Below, piece after piece: positions 1 to 8,527 of a stretch of DNA of 26,599 nt. The stretch covers positions 1 to 26,599 of the forward strand of contig QAKV01000029.1 of the NCBI GenBank assembly GCA_003343625.1. Reading direction: 5' to 3'. The stretch comes from Clostridiales bacterium. Lineage in GTDB: Bacteria; Bacillota; Clostridia; Lachnospirales; Lachnospiraceae. A program made the translations under genes and the position numbers. The notes below the pieces were generated by a model. The model did not search any database. It had not been told where the DNA came from and saw nothing but the letters and a program-made list of their open reading frames with translations. Positions within the stretch are counted from its first letter, which is position 1. Each line of letters opens with the position of its first letter.

Positions 1-349
<349 letters not shown>

Positions 350-481
350 AAGTTTCTTTCCCGGTCAAAATCGCTTGGCTGATTTCTACCGTTCTTACTG
401 TTGTTTGGTTTGCTTTGTTCTCTGAAATTTCTCTTGAATTTTCAGGGTTGCATTACTGTTTATTTGTCAAGGTGCTTTGTC

Positions 482-510
482 GTTGCGGCAGGCTTCCCGC
501 TCGCCGCAAC
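482..510 (-). other. hairpin at the start of the rRNA leader
   Basis: Perfect 8-bp arms (GTTGCGGC at 482-489 and GCCGCAAC at 503-510) enclose a 13-nt loop. The predicted P2 transcript begins at or within 1-2 nt of this hairpin, so the leader would start with a closed 5' stem. The rest of 350-481 is an A-rich leader in which I see no coding region and no convincing boxA. Confidence 0.55.
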
Positions 511-517
511 GTGTTAT

Positions 518-546
518 ATCTTACCATGCGGCTCGCTGTCTGTCAA
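518..546 (-). promoter_or_regulatory. rRNA operon promoter P2 (proximal)
   Basis: On the minus strand a perfect -35 TTGACA (546-541) is separated by exactly 17 bp from -10 TAAGAT (523-518). An A-rich stretch directly upstream (about 547-570) resembles an UP element. The expected start is near 511, about 160 nt before mature 16S. It is the last of the tandem promoters for the rRNA operon. Confidence 0.8.
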
Positions 547-615
547 CAACTTTTTTCACTTTTTTTGGAACTTCTTTCGAAGCCCCGCCGCGCTTCTCTC
601 GCGGCGACAAATGGC

Positions 616-644
616 AGTATATCAAATGAATCGACATCCGTCAA
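616..644 (-). promoter_or_regulatory. rRNA operon promoter P1
   Basis: On the minus strand -35 TTGACG (644-639), a 17-bp spacer and -10 TATACT (621-616). A run of nine A residues on the transcribed-direction strand lies just upstream (about 655-664), as expected of an UP element in a strong rRNA promoter. Confidence 0.8.
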
Positions 645-682
645 GCATTTTCTGATTTTTTTTTGCGAAATGAAACTGGCGC

Positions 683-711
683 ATTATAGGAACCTATTAT
701 ATCGCTCAGAA
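683..711 (-). promoter_or_regulatory. possible third rRNA promoter P0 (distal)
   Basis: On the minus strand a perfect -10 TATAAT (688-683) lies 17 bp after a weak -35 TTCTGA (711-706). The -10 overlaps a small inverted repeat (ATAGG-AA-CCTAT, 686-697). The hexamer fit is poor at -35, so this is less certain than P1 and P2. It could serve as a further tandem rRNA promoter. Confidence 0.4.
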
Positions 712-713
712 GC

Positions 714-738
714 GGCCGGCAACGCTTGGCTGCCGGCC
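714..738. repeat. GC-rich inverted repeat downstream of the aro genes
   Basis: Perfect 8-bp arms GGCCGGCA (714-721) and TGCCGGCC (731-738) around a 9-nt loop, between the aroKQ stop and the rRNA promoters. It could stop or pause transcripts leaving aroKQ. Neither side has a U-run, so I do not call it an intrinsic terminator. The 350-820 gap otherwise holds the rRNA promoters and leader. Confidence 0.5.
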
Positions 739-820
739 GGAAATGTTTCGTATTTTTCTCGGTTCTCTTGACCGGGAGCCGTTCGATCTTTGACTTTAAC
801 ATTTGTTTCTTCGGCAGCCC

Positions 821-2119
821 TCATTCTGCCGATTCTTCCTCCGGCTTTGCGATCCTCGATGTTCCCCGGCTTTCGTCTGCTTCGCACTGCGTCTGAGACT
901 TTTCCCCAGTCCCTTGTCCGAGGATGAAGTCGATGGCTTCCAGATATCCGTTCAGACCGTGCCCATAGATCTGCTTATCGCAGGCCGGCGCCGTCACGGA
1001 TACATGTCTGAATTCTTCCCTCTCCATAATATTGGAAATATGGATCTCCACCTTTGGCATGGTCACGCTGGCGAGCGCGTCCCGGATGGCATAGCTGTAG
1101 TGCGTATAAGCGCCGGGATTGATCACGATGCCCTGCGTGCCATCAAAATAGGCCGCCTGAATGCGGTCGATAATCGCTCCCTCATGGTTGCTCTGAAATA
1201 CGTCGATGGCAGCACGGCAGGAAATTCCTTTTCTGACTATCATATCCAGAAGATCCTGATATGTCCTGGTGCCGTAAATTCCTTTTTCCCGGATCCCCAG
1301 GAAGTTCAGATTCGGGCCGTTGATCACCAACAGCTTTTTCAGGCGAGTCGGCTTTTCTTCCGCTCCGGTTCTGTTCTGGCATTCCTGCGGCCTTTCAAAG
1401 CGGCCAAACCCGTTTTTTTTGTAACCATAAGGCCGATCCGTTCCGTTTTCCGTTCCATAGGGATGTGAAAACCGCAAAGCGGCATCAGAGCGTCCGTTCC
1501 GGGATCCGCCGGCGGGCGCAGTCTCCCGGCGCGCTAAAGACCGCAGCCCTCTCTCGATCTCATATAAAATCTGCCCGAAATTTTTTTCGTCCACATCCAC
1601 GATCAGATCCGCAGCCGCTTCATAGGCCTCTTTCCGTTCCGAAAGAAGCGTCTTGATTCGCTCCAACGGATCCTCACACTGCAGCAGAGGCCGGGATCTG
1701 TCCTCCTTCACCCGCTCGTACAGCGTCTCCGGTTTCGCCCGCAGATATACCACCTTCCCGATTTCCTTCAGCAGAGCCCTGTTTTCTTCCCGGATCGCGA
1801 CTCCTCCTCCCGTGGAAATCACCTGGTTCTTCGAAGTTTCCTTCAGCTGCCTGAGTGCGTCCGTCTCCATCTCCCGAAACGCGTCCTCGCCCTCCTGCGC
1901 GAAAATCTCCGAGATCGTCTTTCCCCGCTTCTTCTCGATCCATCTGTCCATATCCGTCACCGGCTGTTTAAGCCGGTAAGATAACTTCACCGCCACACTG
2001 CTTTTCCCGCAGCCCATGAACCCAATCAAAATCACATTGCCCACGGTTCTGTCTTCCTCTCTTTCGTATTTCCTGCCCTGTCTCGTCTTTTCCGTTTCCA
2101 TCAAATTCTCGTCGGTCAA
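821..2119 (-). CDS. aroKQ: fused shikimate kinase / type II 3-dehydroquinate dehydratase
   Basis: One 432-residue frame holds two shikimate-pathway enzymes. Residues ~27-190 are shikimate kinase: Walker A GFMGCGKSS (33-41), the shikimate-binding D-x-D (D56, D58) and STGGG (102-106). Residues ~260-402 are type II dehydroquinase: GPNLNFLG with Arg277 and Tyr282, QSNHEG (309-314), NPGAYTH (334-340) and VEIHISN with His360. Between them lies a ~65-residue basic, Gly/Arg-rich linker, and a ~30-residue charged tail follows. Both catalytic sets look intact, so the protein should dehydrate 3-dehydroquinate (step 3) and phosphorylate shikimate (step 5). aroE, for step 4, is immediately upstream. The TTG start at 2119 overlaps the aroE stop. 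ATG at 2101 or GTG at 2044, which has AGAGAGG upstream and a more family-like N terminus, are credible alternatives. Confidence 0.93.
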   Translation of the reverse strand: MTDENLMETEKTRQGRKYEREEDRTVGNVILIGFMGCGKSSVAVKLSYRLKQPVTDMDRWIEKKRGKTISEIFAQEGEDAFREMETDALRQLKETSKNQVISTGGGVAIREENRALLKEIGKVVYLRAKPETLYERVKEDRSRPLLQCEDPLERIKTLLSERKEAYEAAADLIVDVDEKNFGQILYEIERGLRSLARRETAPAGGSRNGRSDAALRFSHPYGTENGTDRPYGYKKNGFGRFERPQECQNRTGAEEKPTRLKKLLVINGPNLNFLGIREKGIYGTRTYQDLLDMIVRKGISCRAAIDVFQSNHEGAIIDRIQAAYFDGTQGIVINPGAYTHYSYAIRDALASVTMPKVEIHISNIMEREEFRHVSVTAPACDKQIYGHGLNGYLEAIDFILGQGTGEKSQTQCEADESRGTSRIAKPEEESAE

Positions 2120-2991
2120 ATCTCCGTTTTTTTCAAAAGCATTTCATAAATTTTCGCCGCCTGCTCTCCGGACACCGAAATTCCGTTCATAAGCTCGAAC
2201 GCTTCCACTCCCTGCCAGACCAGCATTTTCAGACCGTTATATGCCTTCCCGCCGGCCCTGAGCGCCAACCGCATGAATTTCGTCTGCGACGGCTGATAGA
2301 TCAGATCATAGCCGGTATGCACTCTCTCATAAAAGGCCTCGTCTTCGATAACAGCGCTTCCGCAGTCGGGAAACAGTCCCACACTGGTGGCCTGAACCGC
2401 CAGCATCCGCTTCTTCGGAAGCTTTTCCCAGCCTGCCAGTTCCATCGCCTGCACGCAGTTCCTTCCGATTTTCGCATTCACTTCCTCCGCCACCGCAACC
2501 GCTTTTTGGCCGCTGCGATTGAGCAGAAAGATCCGATGCGCCCCTTTCTGAGCGCAAAGGAAAGCGACTGCCCTTCCCACGCCGCCTGCTCCCAGAAGGA
2601 TCACGTCTTCATCCGCGAGAACGACTCCGTCCTCCTGCATCGCCCGATACAGACCGGTCATATCCGTATTGTAACCCTTGAATCCATCGTCTGCGCGCAC
2701 AAGGGTATTGACAGCCCCGATGTTCCCCGCCAGAGGGTCGATCTCGCGGCAAAAGGGCATCACCTCATTTTTGTAAGGCACCGTCACATTCAGCCCCTGC
2801 ACGTTCAGCGCAAACGCTCCCTTCACCGCTTCCCCCACCTTTCCCGGTTCCACCCGGAAGGGAACATAGGCCAGATTCACGCCGCAAAAACTGGCCAGCG
2901 TATTGTGGATATCCGGGGAGAGGGTGTGTTCTACCGGATTGCCGATGAGGCCGCATACCTTCGTTTTCCCATCAATATATTCTGCCGTCAT
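2116..2991 (-). CDS. aroE: shikimate dehydrogenase
   Basis: NADPH-dependent reduction of 3-dehydroshikimate to shikimate, cytosolic. With the ATG at 2991 the protein has 291 residues, a normal length. Substrate-binding SPDIH (25-29), catalytic Lys74 in VPYKN and Asp110 in NTD are present. The dinucleotide loop GAGGVGR is at 134-140 and NGLKMLVWQG at 252-261. I chose the ATG at 2991, preceded by a G-rich Shine-Dalgarno-like GGGGG, over an upstream TTG at 3036 because the extra 15 residues do not resemble the family. The start overlaps the end of yqeG by 20 nt, and its stop overlaps the longest aroKQ start, so the three genes are probably translationally coupled. yqeG and aroE are also near neighbours in B. 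subtilis, where yqeH lies between them; yqeH is absent here. Confidence 0.95.
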   Translation of the reverse strand: MTAEYIDGKTKVCGLIGNPVEHTLSPDIHNTLASFCGVNLAYVPFRVEPGKVGEAVKGAFALNVQGLNVTVPYKNEVMPFCREIDPLAGNIGAVNTLVRADDGFKGYNTDMTGLYRAMQEDGVVLADEDVILLGAGGVGRAVAFLCAQKGAHRIFLLNRSGQKAVAVAEEVNAKIGRNCVQAMELAGWEKLPKKRMLAVQATSVGLFPDCGSAVIEDEAFYERVHTGYDLIYQPSQTKFMRLALRAGGKAYNGLKMLVWQGVEAFELMNGISVSGEQAAKIYEMLLKKTEI

Positions 2992-3502
2992 CGTCTTTCC
3001 CCCGTCCTTTCTTTCTCCTGTAAAAATATAACACAATTTTTTCCAGTTGTCTTTTCAAAACGATCTGAATTTCCTCTTTCGGATGGATGGGTTTTACGAG
3101 AATACTGTATATTCCGGCGTTTTTCGCTCCCCAGACATCGGTGAAGAGCTGATCCCCGACAAAGAGAGTGTTCCTCTCGTCTGTTCCCATCCGACGCATG
3201 GCTTCCCGATATCCTCTGGCCGATGGTTTCCCGGCCTTGAAGATATAGTCCGCATAACGCACATCCTCCGCGAAACTTTTCACCCTCGGTTCCCTGTTGT
3301 TGGACAAAAGGACTGCTGAAAATCCGATCCCATGCAGCCGTTCGAAGAGCTCCACCGCCCGTTTCGTGGCGGGCGCCCCGTGCTCCACCAGCGTGTTGTC
3401 CACGTCATAGATAATTCCCCGATATCCCCGTCCGTATAATTCCTCATAATCGATCCCGTAGGCGGAATCCGCCATCCTGTCCGGATAAAACCGTTCCAGC
3501 AT
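2972..3502 (-). CDS. yqeG: YqeG-family HAD-type phosphatase
   Basis: A 176-residue HAD-superfamily (IIIA) protein with all motifs: DVDNT (33-37, nucleophile Asp33 and acid/base Asp35), motif II SNN (67-69), a Lys at 89-92 and motif III GDQLFTD (116-122). There is no membrane segment. The YqeG family is conserved in Firmicutes. A phosphatase role follows from the fold; its physiological substrate cannot be read from the sequence. The ATG at 3502 has GGGAG nine bases upstream. The gene starts only 6 nt after the preceding ATPase gene and overlaps aroE by 20 nt, so it bridges the transporter and shikimate genes in what looks like one transcription unit. Confidence 0.93.
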   Translation of the reverse strand: MLERFYPDRMADSAYGIDYEELYGRGYRGIIYDVDNTLVEHGAPATKRAVELFERLHGIGFSAVLLSNNREPRVKSFAEDVRYADYIFKAGKPSARGYREAMRRMGTDERNTLFVGDQLFTDVWGAKNAGIYSILVKPIHPKEEIQIVLKRQLEKIVLYFYRRKKGRGKDDDGRIY

Positions 3503-3508
3503 AAACAG

Positions 3509-4264
3509 CTACTCCCGTTCTTCCAAAATTCCTGCAGCTTCTAAAAGCGCCCTGGTGTAGGGCTGTTTCGGGGAAAAATATACCTCATCCACGTTGCCGC
3601 TTTCGATGATTTGCCCGTCCTTCATGATCATGACCCGGTCGCTCATCTGATAGACCACCCGCATATCGTGGGAGATGAACAGGATCGCCAGCCCCATCTC
3701 CTCTTTCAGTTTCAAAAGCAATTCCATGATCTGCGCCTGAATGGTCACGTCCAGAGCTGACACCGCTTCGTCCGCCACCAATAGTTTCGGCTCCATCATC
3801 AGCGCGACGCCGATACAGACTCGCTGCCTCTGCCCGCCGGACAGCTGATGCGGATAACGGTCAGCTATTTTTTCCTCCAATCCCACCTTTCGGAGCATCG
3901 CGAGGGCTTTTTCCCGCCGTTGTCGTCCGGTAAAGCCTCCTCGAATCCGCAGGGGCTCTTCCAGAATCCATCCGATTTTGCGGGAAGGATTTAAGGAACC
4001 GTAAGGATCCTGAAAAACCATCTGAGGATGCCGGCTGAAATGGATCACCTTTCCTCCATCCGGCTTTTCCAGTCCCAACACCACTTTGGACAGGGTGGAT
4101 TTGCCGCAGCCGGATTCGCCCACCAGCCCCAGCACCTCCCCCTCCCGCATGGAAAAAGTGACGCCCCGCAATACTTCCTTTTTCTCCCGTCCGGTGAAGG
4201 GAGTACGTTTTTCCCGTTCAAAGCCGATCCGAACGTCCTCTACCCGCAGAATTTCCTTGTCCAT
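3509..4264 (-). CDS. peptide/nickel-type ABC transporter ATPase (OppF/NikE-like)
   Basis: This 251-residue ATPase is the second of the importer's two nucleotide-binding subunits. It has Walker A GESGCGKST (49-57), Q-loop Gln85 in VFQDP, the ABC signature LSGGQRQR (141-148), Walker B LLVADEAV (161-168) and H-loop His199. Walker B continues as DEAVSALD, where DEP is usual. It is much shorter than typical OppF/DppF (above 300 residues), ending soon after the conserved QPYTRALL, so most of the C-terminal oligopeptide-type extension is missing. Its size is close to NikE. It starts 19 nt after the partner ATPase gene and ends 6 nt before yqeG. The substrate is uncertain. Confidence 0.9.
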   Translation of the reverse strand: MDKEILRVEDVRIGFEREKRTPFTGREKKEVLRGVTFSMREGEVLGLVGESGCGKSTLSKVVLGLEKPDGGKVIHFSRHPQMVFQDPYGSLNPSRKIGWILEEPLRIRGGFTGRQRREKALAMLRKVGLEEKIADRYPHQLSGGQRQRVCIGVALMMEPKLLVADEAVSALDVTIQAQIMELLLKLKEEMGLAILFISHDMRVVYQMSDRVMIMKDGQIIESGNVDEVYFSPKQPYTRALLEAAGILEERE

Positions 4265-4283
4265 TTCCGATTCGTCCTTTCTG

Positions 4284-5111
4284 TCACGTTCTCCGCAATC
4301 CTCCGCTTTCCCGGACGCTTCTCTTTTTACAGACGGGAATGGCAGCGATCAGTTTCTTCGTATAAGCTTCCTGCGGATGGTCAAAAACGGCTTCCATCGG
4401 GCCGCTCTCTACCTGGTAACCGTTCTGCATCACCACCACCCGGCCACAGAGGCGCCTCACCAGGCTCAGATCGTGGGAAATGAAGAGAATAGACGTTTTT
4501 TTCTCCCGGTTGATCCGTTTCAGCAGCTTCACGATCTGGGCCTGAATGGTCACATCCAGGGCGGTGGTGGGTTCGTCGGCAATCAGAAGCTTCGGCTCGC
4601 AGATCATCGCGGCCGCGATCATCACCCGCTGGCGCATTCCGCCGGACAGCTGATGGGGATAGGAGCCGTACACTTCTTCCGGATTCGGCAACTCCGCATC
4701 CGTCAACGCAGCGATGGCCCTCTCCTTCCTCTCCTGTTTCGTCAGCTGCGGATGATGGATCCTCAGCGCTTCCTCCACCTGCCATCCCACCCGGTACACC
4801 GGATTTAACGAGGTCATGGGCTCCTGAAAGACGATGGCGATTTCTTTTCCCTGCAGAGAGCGCAATTCGCTCCTTTTGCACTGCAAAAGATCCGTACCCT
4901 CGAACACGATCTTCCCTTTCTTTTGCATATCGTGTCTGGACAAAAGCCCGGCCACGGCCAGGGCCGTCATGGATTTTCCGGAACCGGATTCTCCCACCAG
5001 GCCGACGATCTCTCCCGGATCCATGTGGAGGTTGAAGTGGTGTACCACGGTTTCCGGCACCAGGTGATCATGAAATTCTATGCTTAAATCGATAACATCC
5101 AGCATGTTCAT
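4284..5111 (-). CDS. peptide/nickel-type ABC transporter ATPase (OppD/NikD-like)
   Basis: A 275-residue cytoplasmic ATPase that would pair with the neighbouring 251-residue ATPase to drive the importer. Walker A GESGSGKS (40-47), Q-loop Gln96 in VFQEPM, signature LSGGMRQR (155-162), Walker B LLIADEPT (175-182) and H-loop His213 are all present. The SLNP motif after the Q-loop marks the peptide/nickel (OppD/DppD/NikD) family. Its C terminus stops at [12 protein letters not shown] plus a short basic tail, without the longer domain with clustered cysteines found in many OppD proteins. The gene follows the permease gene by 14 nt in the same operon. Confidence 0.9.
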   Translation of the reverse strand: MNMLDVIDLSIEFHDHLVPETVVHHFNLHMDPGEIVGLVGESGSGKSMTALAVAGLLSRHDMQKKGKIVFEGTDLLQCKRSELRSLQGKEIAIVFQEPMTSLNPVYRVGWQVEEALRIHHPQLTKQERKERAIAALTDAELPNPEEVYGSYPHQLSGGMRQRVMIAAAMICEPKLLIADEPTTALDVTIQAQIVKLLKRINREKKTSILFISHDLSLVRRLCGRVVVMQNGYQVESGPMEAVFDHPQEAYTKKLIAAIPVCKKRSVRESGGLRRT

Positions 5112-5125
5112 TCCCTCTTACTCTC

Positions 5126-5938
5126 TCATCCCCGTCCCGCTTCATTCCTCTCCCGGATTCCCTCCGCCAGCAGGGAAAAGCCCAGCACCAGAAGGATCAG
5201 GGCGATTCCCGGGAAAAGCGCATAGCCGGGCGCGGAAAACAGATAGGTCTGCGCCTCCGAAAGCATCCGTCCCAGGCTGGCGTCCGGAGGCTGTACGCCG
5301 ATCCCAAGATAACTCATCCCCGCTTCCGCCAGCACCGCGTTGTTGAAGCCGATCATCACAGCCGAGAGCAACACCGGAACGGTATTGGGTAAAATATGTA
5401 CGAACATGATCCGAAGGCTGCCGGCTCCCATCAGCCTGGCGCTGCGGATATAGTCCATATCCCTGCAGCGGATGAACTCGCTGCGGACGATCCTCGCGAA
5501 GCTCGGAATGAAAGCGATTCCCAAAGCGACGATCACGTTGTACGTCCCGCTGCCCAGAAGGCTGATGAACACCAGGGCCAGCAGGATGCTGGGGAAGGCG
5601 AAGAGCACGTCGTTTATGCGCATCAGAATCTCGTCCGCGATCCCGCCGAAGTATCCGGTAAAAGCGCCGATCAGCATGCCGAAAAAAGCGCCGATCAGCA
5701 CGGTGCCCACGGCCACCAGAAGCGTCGTCCCGCTGCCCTTTAACACCCTGCTGAAAATATCCCGACCGAAGTTATCGCACCCCATCAGATGGGAGAAGGA
5801 GACGCCGGCCAGCTTATTCGCGCTGTCCATCGCCTCCGGGTCATAAGGGGTCCAGAAAAAGCCCACCAGGATCAGGCAGAGCATAACTCCGGTAATCGTT
5901 CCCCCCAATATGAGGTTTTTATTCGTTTTCCTTTTCAT
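5126..5938 (-). CDS. ABC transporter permease (OppC/DppC/NikC-like)
   Basis: A 270-residue inner-membrane permease. An N-terminal membrane segment (about 10-28) precedes an external stretch containing the family hallmark HLMGCDNFGRDIFSR (50-64). About five further membrane segments follow. The EAA-type coupling loop that contacts the ATPases (RSARLMGAG...LPN) lies near 165-185. YLGIGVQPP near the C terminus is also typical of DppC/OppC/NikC. The ATG at 5938 is 6 nt after the oppB-like stop and has only a weak Shine-Dalgarno, suggesting translational coupling. It would form the membrane channel with the neighbouring permease. Confidence 0.93.
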   Translation of the reverse strand: MKRKTNKNLILGGTITGVMLCLILVGFFWTPYDPEAMDSANKLAGVSFSHLMGCDNFGRDIFSRVLKGSGTTLLVAVGTVLIGAFFGMLIGAFTGYFGGIADEILMRINDVLFAFPSILLALVFISLLGSGTYNVIVALGIAFIPSFARIVRSEFIRCRDMDYIRSARLMGAGSLRIMFVHILPNTVPVLLSAVMIGFNNAVLAEAGMSYLGIGVQPPDASLGRMLSEAQTYLFSAPGYALFPGIALILLVLGFSLLAEGIRERNEAGRG

Positions 5939-5944
5939 AAGCCA

Positions 5945-6886
5945 TCAGTCCAAAGTGATTCTGGGATCCACCAGTTTATAGATCAGATCCACTGCGAAAT
6001 TGACGAAGATCACGAGAAACGCGATGCAGACGATGATCGCCTGTACCACAGGGTAGTCCCTGTTCGAAATGGAGGTCAGGAGGATCCTCCCGAGTCCCGG
6101 GATGTTGAATACCTGCTCGATGATGATGCTGCCCGCCACCATATCCGCCAACGCCATCCCCAGAAAAGTGACCACCGGAATCAGGGCGTTCTTGAGCACA
6201 TGTCGGTACAGAACGGATTTCGTCCGGTTCCCCCTGCTATAAGCCGTACGCACATAATCCAGTTTCATTTCCGACAAAACCGAAGAACGGAGCAGTTTCA
6301 CCGCCATTGCCGCCTTCGGGAGGGCGATGGCCAAAGCCGGAAAGATCAGATATCCCAGAAACCTCCAGACACTCTGGGTATAGGAAACATATCCTCCGGG
6401 GGTAAACCAGTGGAGGATCAGCCCGAAGAGCAGAGTGATCAGAATACCGGAAAAAAACGGCGGAATCGCCATGATGATCTGATTGACGACCGTGATTCCC
6501 CGGTCCAGAAAACCGCCTGCATGGCGGGCGCAGAAAATCCCAACCGGGATGGAAATCGCCACCATCATGAGGAAGGCCATGACGGTGAGGGCGAGGGTCA
6601 CCGGGATCTTTTCCCCGATCATGGAGGAAACGGGCATCTGATAGCTGTAGGAAGCGCCCAGATCCCCCTGGATGAACTGAATCGCCCATCTGCCGAAACG
6701 CTCTATGAGCGGGTCATTCAACCCCATTTCTTCCCGGAGAGCTTCCACTTTTTCCGGCGTCGCCTGGGTTCCCAGCATGGAGGTGGCCGGGTCTCCCGGT
6801 ATCACGGCGAACGCCGCGAATACCAGGAAAGACACCACCAAAACCGTCGCCACAAGCCCTGCCAGCTTCTTTGCAACATACCTCAT
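5945..6886 (-). CDS. ABC transporter permease (OppB/DppB/NikB-like)
   Basis: A 313-residue inner-membrane permease with about six membrane segments. The first (about 5-28) is followed by the family motif IPGDPA and the GDLGASY region before the second. The cytoplasmic EAA loop (YVRTAYSRGNRTKSVLYRH) comes at about 210-228, and the C-terminal motifs EQVFNIPGLGRIL and DPRITL are present. I chose the ATG at 6886, preceded by GGGAG at six bases; an in-frame TTG at 6898 adds only four residues. It starts 21 nt after the substrate-binding protein gene and forms the channel with the OppC-like partner. Confidence 0.93.
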   Translation of the reverse strand: MRYVAKKLAGLVATVLVVSFLVFAAFAVIPGDPATSMLGTQATPEKVEALREEMGLNDPLIERFGRWAIQFIQGDLGASYSYQMPVSSMIGEKIPVTLALTVMAFLMMVAISIPVGIFCARHAGGFLDRGITVVNQIIMAIPPFFSGILITLLFGLILHWFTPGGYVSYTQSVWRFLGYLIFPALAIALPKAAMAVKLLRSSVLSEMKLDYVRTAYSRGNRTKSVLYRHVLKNALIPVVTFLGMALADMVAGSIIIEQVFNIPGLGRILLTSISNRDYPVVQAIIVCIAFLVIFVNFAVDLIYKLVDPRITLD

Positions 6887-6907
6887 AATTTCTCCCAAAT
6901 TCCGGAA

Positions 6908-8434
6908 TCAGTTCTGCTCATCCACCAGATAAAGCTTCGCGATATCCTGTACATAGAGCGGATAGAACTCATATCCGCCGTATTTTTTGTTCAGCGCTAC
7001 GAAAGAGGGGAGATCCTGAATGTAAACATTAGCCGCATCCTCTGCCAGAATCCGTTCGCATTCCTTATAATATTCCGTCTTCTCTTCCTCATCCACGCTG
7101 GCTTTGGCGTTGGCGAACGCCTCATCGTAAGCCGGGTTACTGTAATTGATGAAATTATTCCCCGCTGTGCTGACGAAGCGCTCCAGCAGGGCCGCCGCCG
7201 TCAGGCTGGAAGCGTCCACTCCCACCACCGTCGCCTCATAATTTCTGTCCGTATACACGTCCGAAAGCCAGCTGTCCCACTCGATCAGCTGAATGTTCGC
7301 GGTGACGCCGATCTGTTTGAGCTGTTCGGCCACCACCTGAGCGGTATCGATATGCTGTTGATAATTGGACGGCACAGTCAGGGTAAAAGAAAATCCGTCC
7401 GGATATCCCGCTTCCGCCAGAAGCTCTTTGGCCCGATCCAGATCGGTGGCATACAGGTCGTTGAGCTCCTCCATATAATATTTTCCAAACGCGGGGAACA
7501 TGCTGCTGCCGATCCGCGTTCCCTTTCCGTCGGAAACCATGTCCATAATAGCCTGCGGATCGATGGCATAGCACAGCGCCTGGCGCACCCGCACGTCGTC
7601 AAAAGGCGCTACCTCATTGTTCAGGTAAACCGCCTGCACCAGGTTCATCGTCCCCTCCAGCACGTCGAAGTCATCCGACACCTGCTGGGCCTGGGCCTGG
7701 GAAATACGGGCGAACATGTCCACCGCACCGCCGTTTAGGCTGGTCACGATGGAATCCGCGTTGGCGATAATCTGCAGCGTTACGCGTTCGATATTGGCGG
7801 GCGTACCCCAGTAGTCTTCGAATTTCTCCAGCACGATATTCTCCTGCGGGGAACGGGATACGTATTTGTACGGCCCGGTTCCGATGGGATTGGTATCCGG
7901 ATTTTCATTTCCGGCCGGAATGATGGCCGTGGTCAGATAGGGAAGAAAATCCGTATCCGGCTCCCGAAGCACCACATCCACCGTCTTTTCGTCCACGATA
8001 TCCACGCGCTCAATTGCAGAATACGCCGCTACCAGCGGCTGTCCATCGCTGATATCGGCGCATTTTTCCAATGAATATTTCACGTCTTCCGCCGTCACCA
8101 GACTCCCATCATGAAATTTGACTCCGTCCCGGAGGGTAAAGCGGTAAACTTTCCCGTCCTCCAGAATTTCATGGCTGCTGGCCACAGCATCGTACAGATT
8201 TCCTTCGCTGTCAGGATTCACAAGGCCCTCGAACAGATTGAACAATACCTCTTTCGTTCCCGCCGCCACAGCTTTATGGGGGTCGAGACTGTCCTCGATA
8301 TCCTGAGGGATTCCAATCGTGATCTGAGAAGAAGTTTCCTCCGCCGCCTTATCGCCCGAGCAGGCGCTCAGTGCAATAGCCAGTGCCGTGCACACCAAAG
8401 TCAAAAGAACCCTTTTCATCGCTTTTGTCTTCAT
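6908..8434 (-). CDS. extracellular solute-binding lipoprotein, peptide/nickel family 5
   Basis: A 508-residue binding protein for the ABC importer encoded downstream. A signal peptide (residues 1-24) ends in a lipobox L-S-A-C with Cys25, so the protein should be lipid-anchored outside the membrane. SBP family 5 features follow: an N-terminal DIEDSLDPH segment, LRDGVKFHDG (about 100-110), IGTGPYKY, VRQALCYAID and the RAKELLAEAGYPDG repeat. I chose the ATG at 8434 (AAGGAGAG eight bases upstream) over an ATG at 8452 that would place extra charged residues before the signal peptide. The ligand could be peptides, nickel chelates or another solute; sequence alone does not decide, although the operon's short ATPases recall the Nik layout. 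Confidence 0.92.
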   Translation of the reverse strand: MKTKAMKRVLLTLVCTALAIALSACSGDKAAEETSSQITIGIPQDIEDSLDPHKAVAAGTKEVLFNLFEGLVNPDSEGNLYDAVASSHEILEDGKVYRFTLRDGVKFHDGSLVTAEDVKYSLEKCADISDGQPLVAAYSAIERVDIVDEKTVDVVLREPDTDFLPYLTTAIIPAGNENPDTNPIGTGPYKYVSRSPQENIVLEKFEDYWGTPANIERVTLQIIANADSIVTSLNGGAVDMFARISQAQAQQVSDDFDVLEGTMNLVQAVYLNNEVAPFDDVRVRQALCYAIDPQAIMDMVSDGKGTRIGSSMFPAFGKYYMEELNDLYATDLDRAKELLAEAGYPDGFSFTLTVPSNYQQHIDTAQVVAEQLKQIGVTANIQLIEWDSWLSDVYTDRNYEATVVGVDASSLTAAALLERFVSTAGNNFINYSNPAYDEAFANAKASVDEEEKTEYYKECERILAEDAANVYIQDLPSFVALNKKYGGYEFYPLYVQDIAKLYLVDEQN

Positions 8435-8471
8435 GTGTCTCTCCTTTTCCATTCATTCTTATTCAGTTTTT

Positions 8472-8495
8472 CCGGGCGCCGATTGCGCCTTCCGG
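8472..8495 (-). other. 5' UTR hairpin of the ABC transporter operon
   Basis: GGCGC/GCGCC arms with outer CCG/CGG pairs form a GC-rich hairpin in the predicted ~87-nt leader between the promoter near 8528-8556 and the start codon at 8434. No U-run follows, so it is not a terminator. I recognise no known riboswitch. Confidence 0.4.
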
Positions 8496-8527
8496 TCAGA
8501 AGCTTCTCAAAACTTTCTGCCGTGCTT

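Noticed and set aside
465..470. Perfect TTGACA on the minus strand in the rRNA leader as a further promoter
   Set aside because: No -10-like hexamer occurs 15-19 bp downstream.
714..738. GC-rich hairpin as intrinsic terminator of aroKQ
   Set aside because: The stem is good but neither strand has a following U-run. Kept only as an inverted repeat.
5789..7738. Long open frame (649 codons) on the plus strand
   Set aside because: It lies antisense to the binding-protein and permease genes, is rich in His, Arg and Gln, and matches no family. The minus-strand genes explain it.
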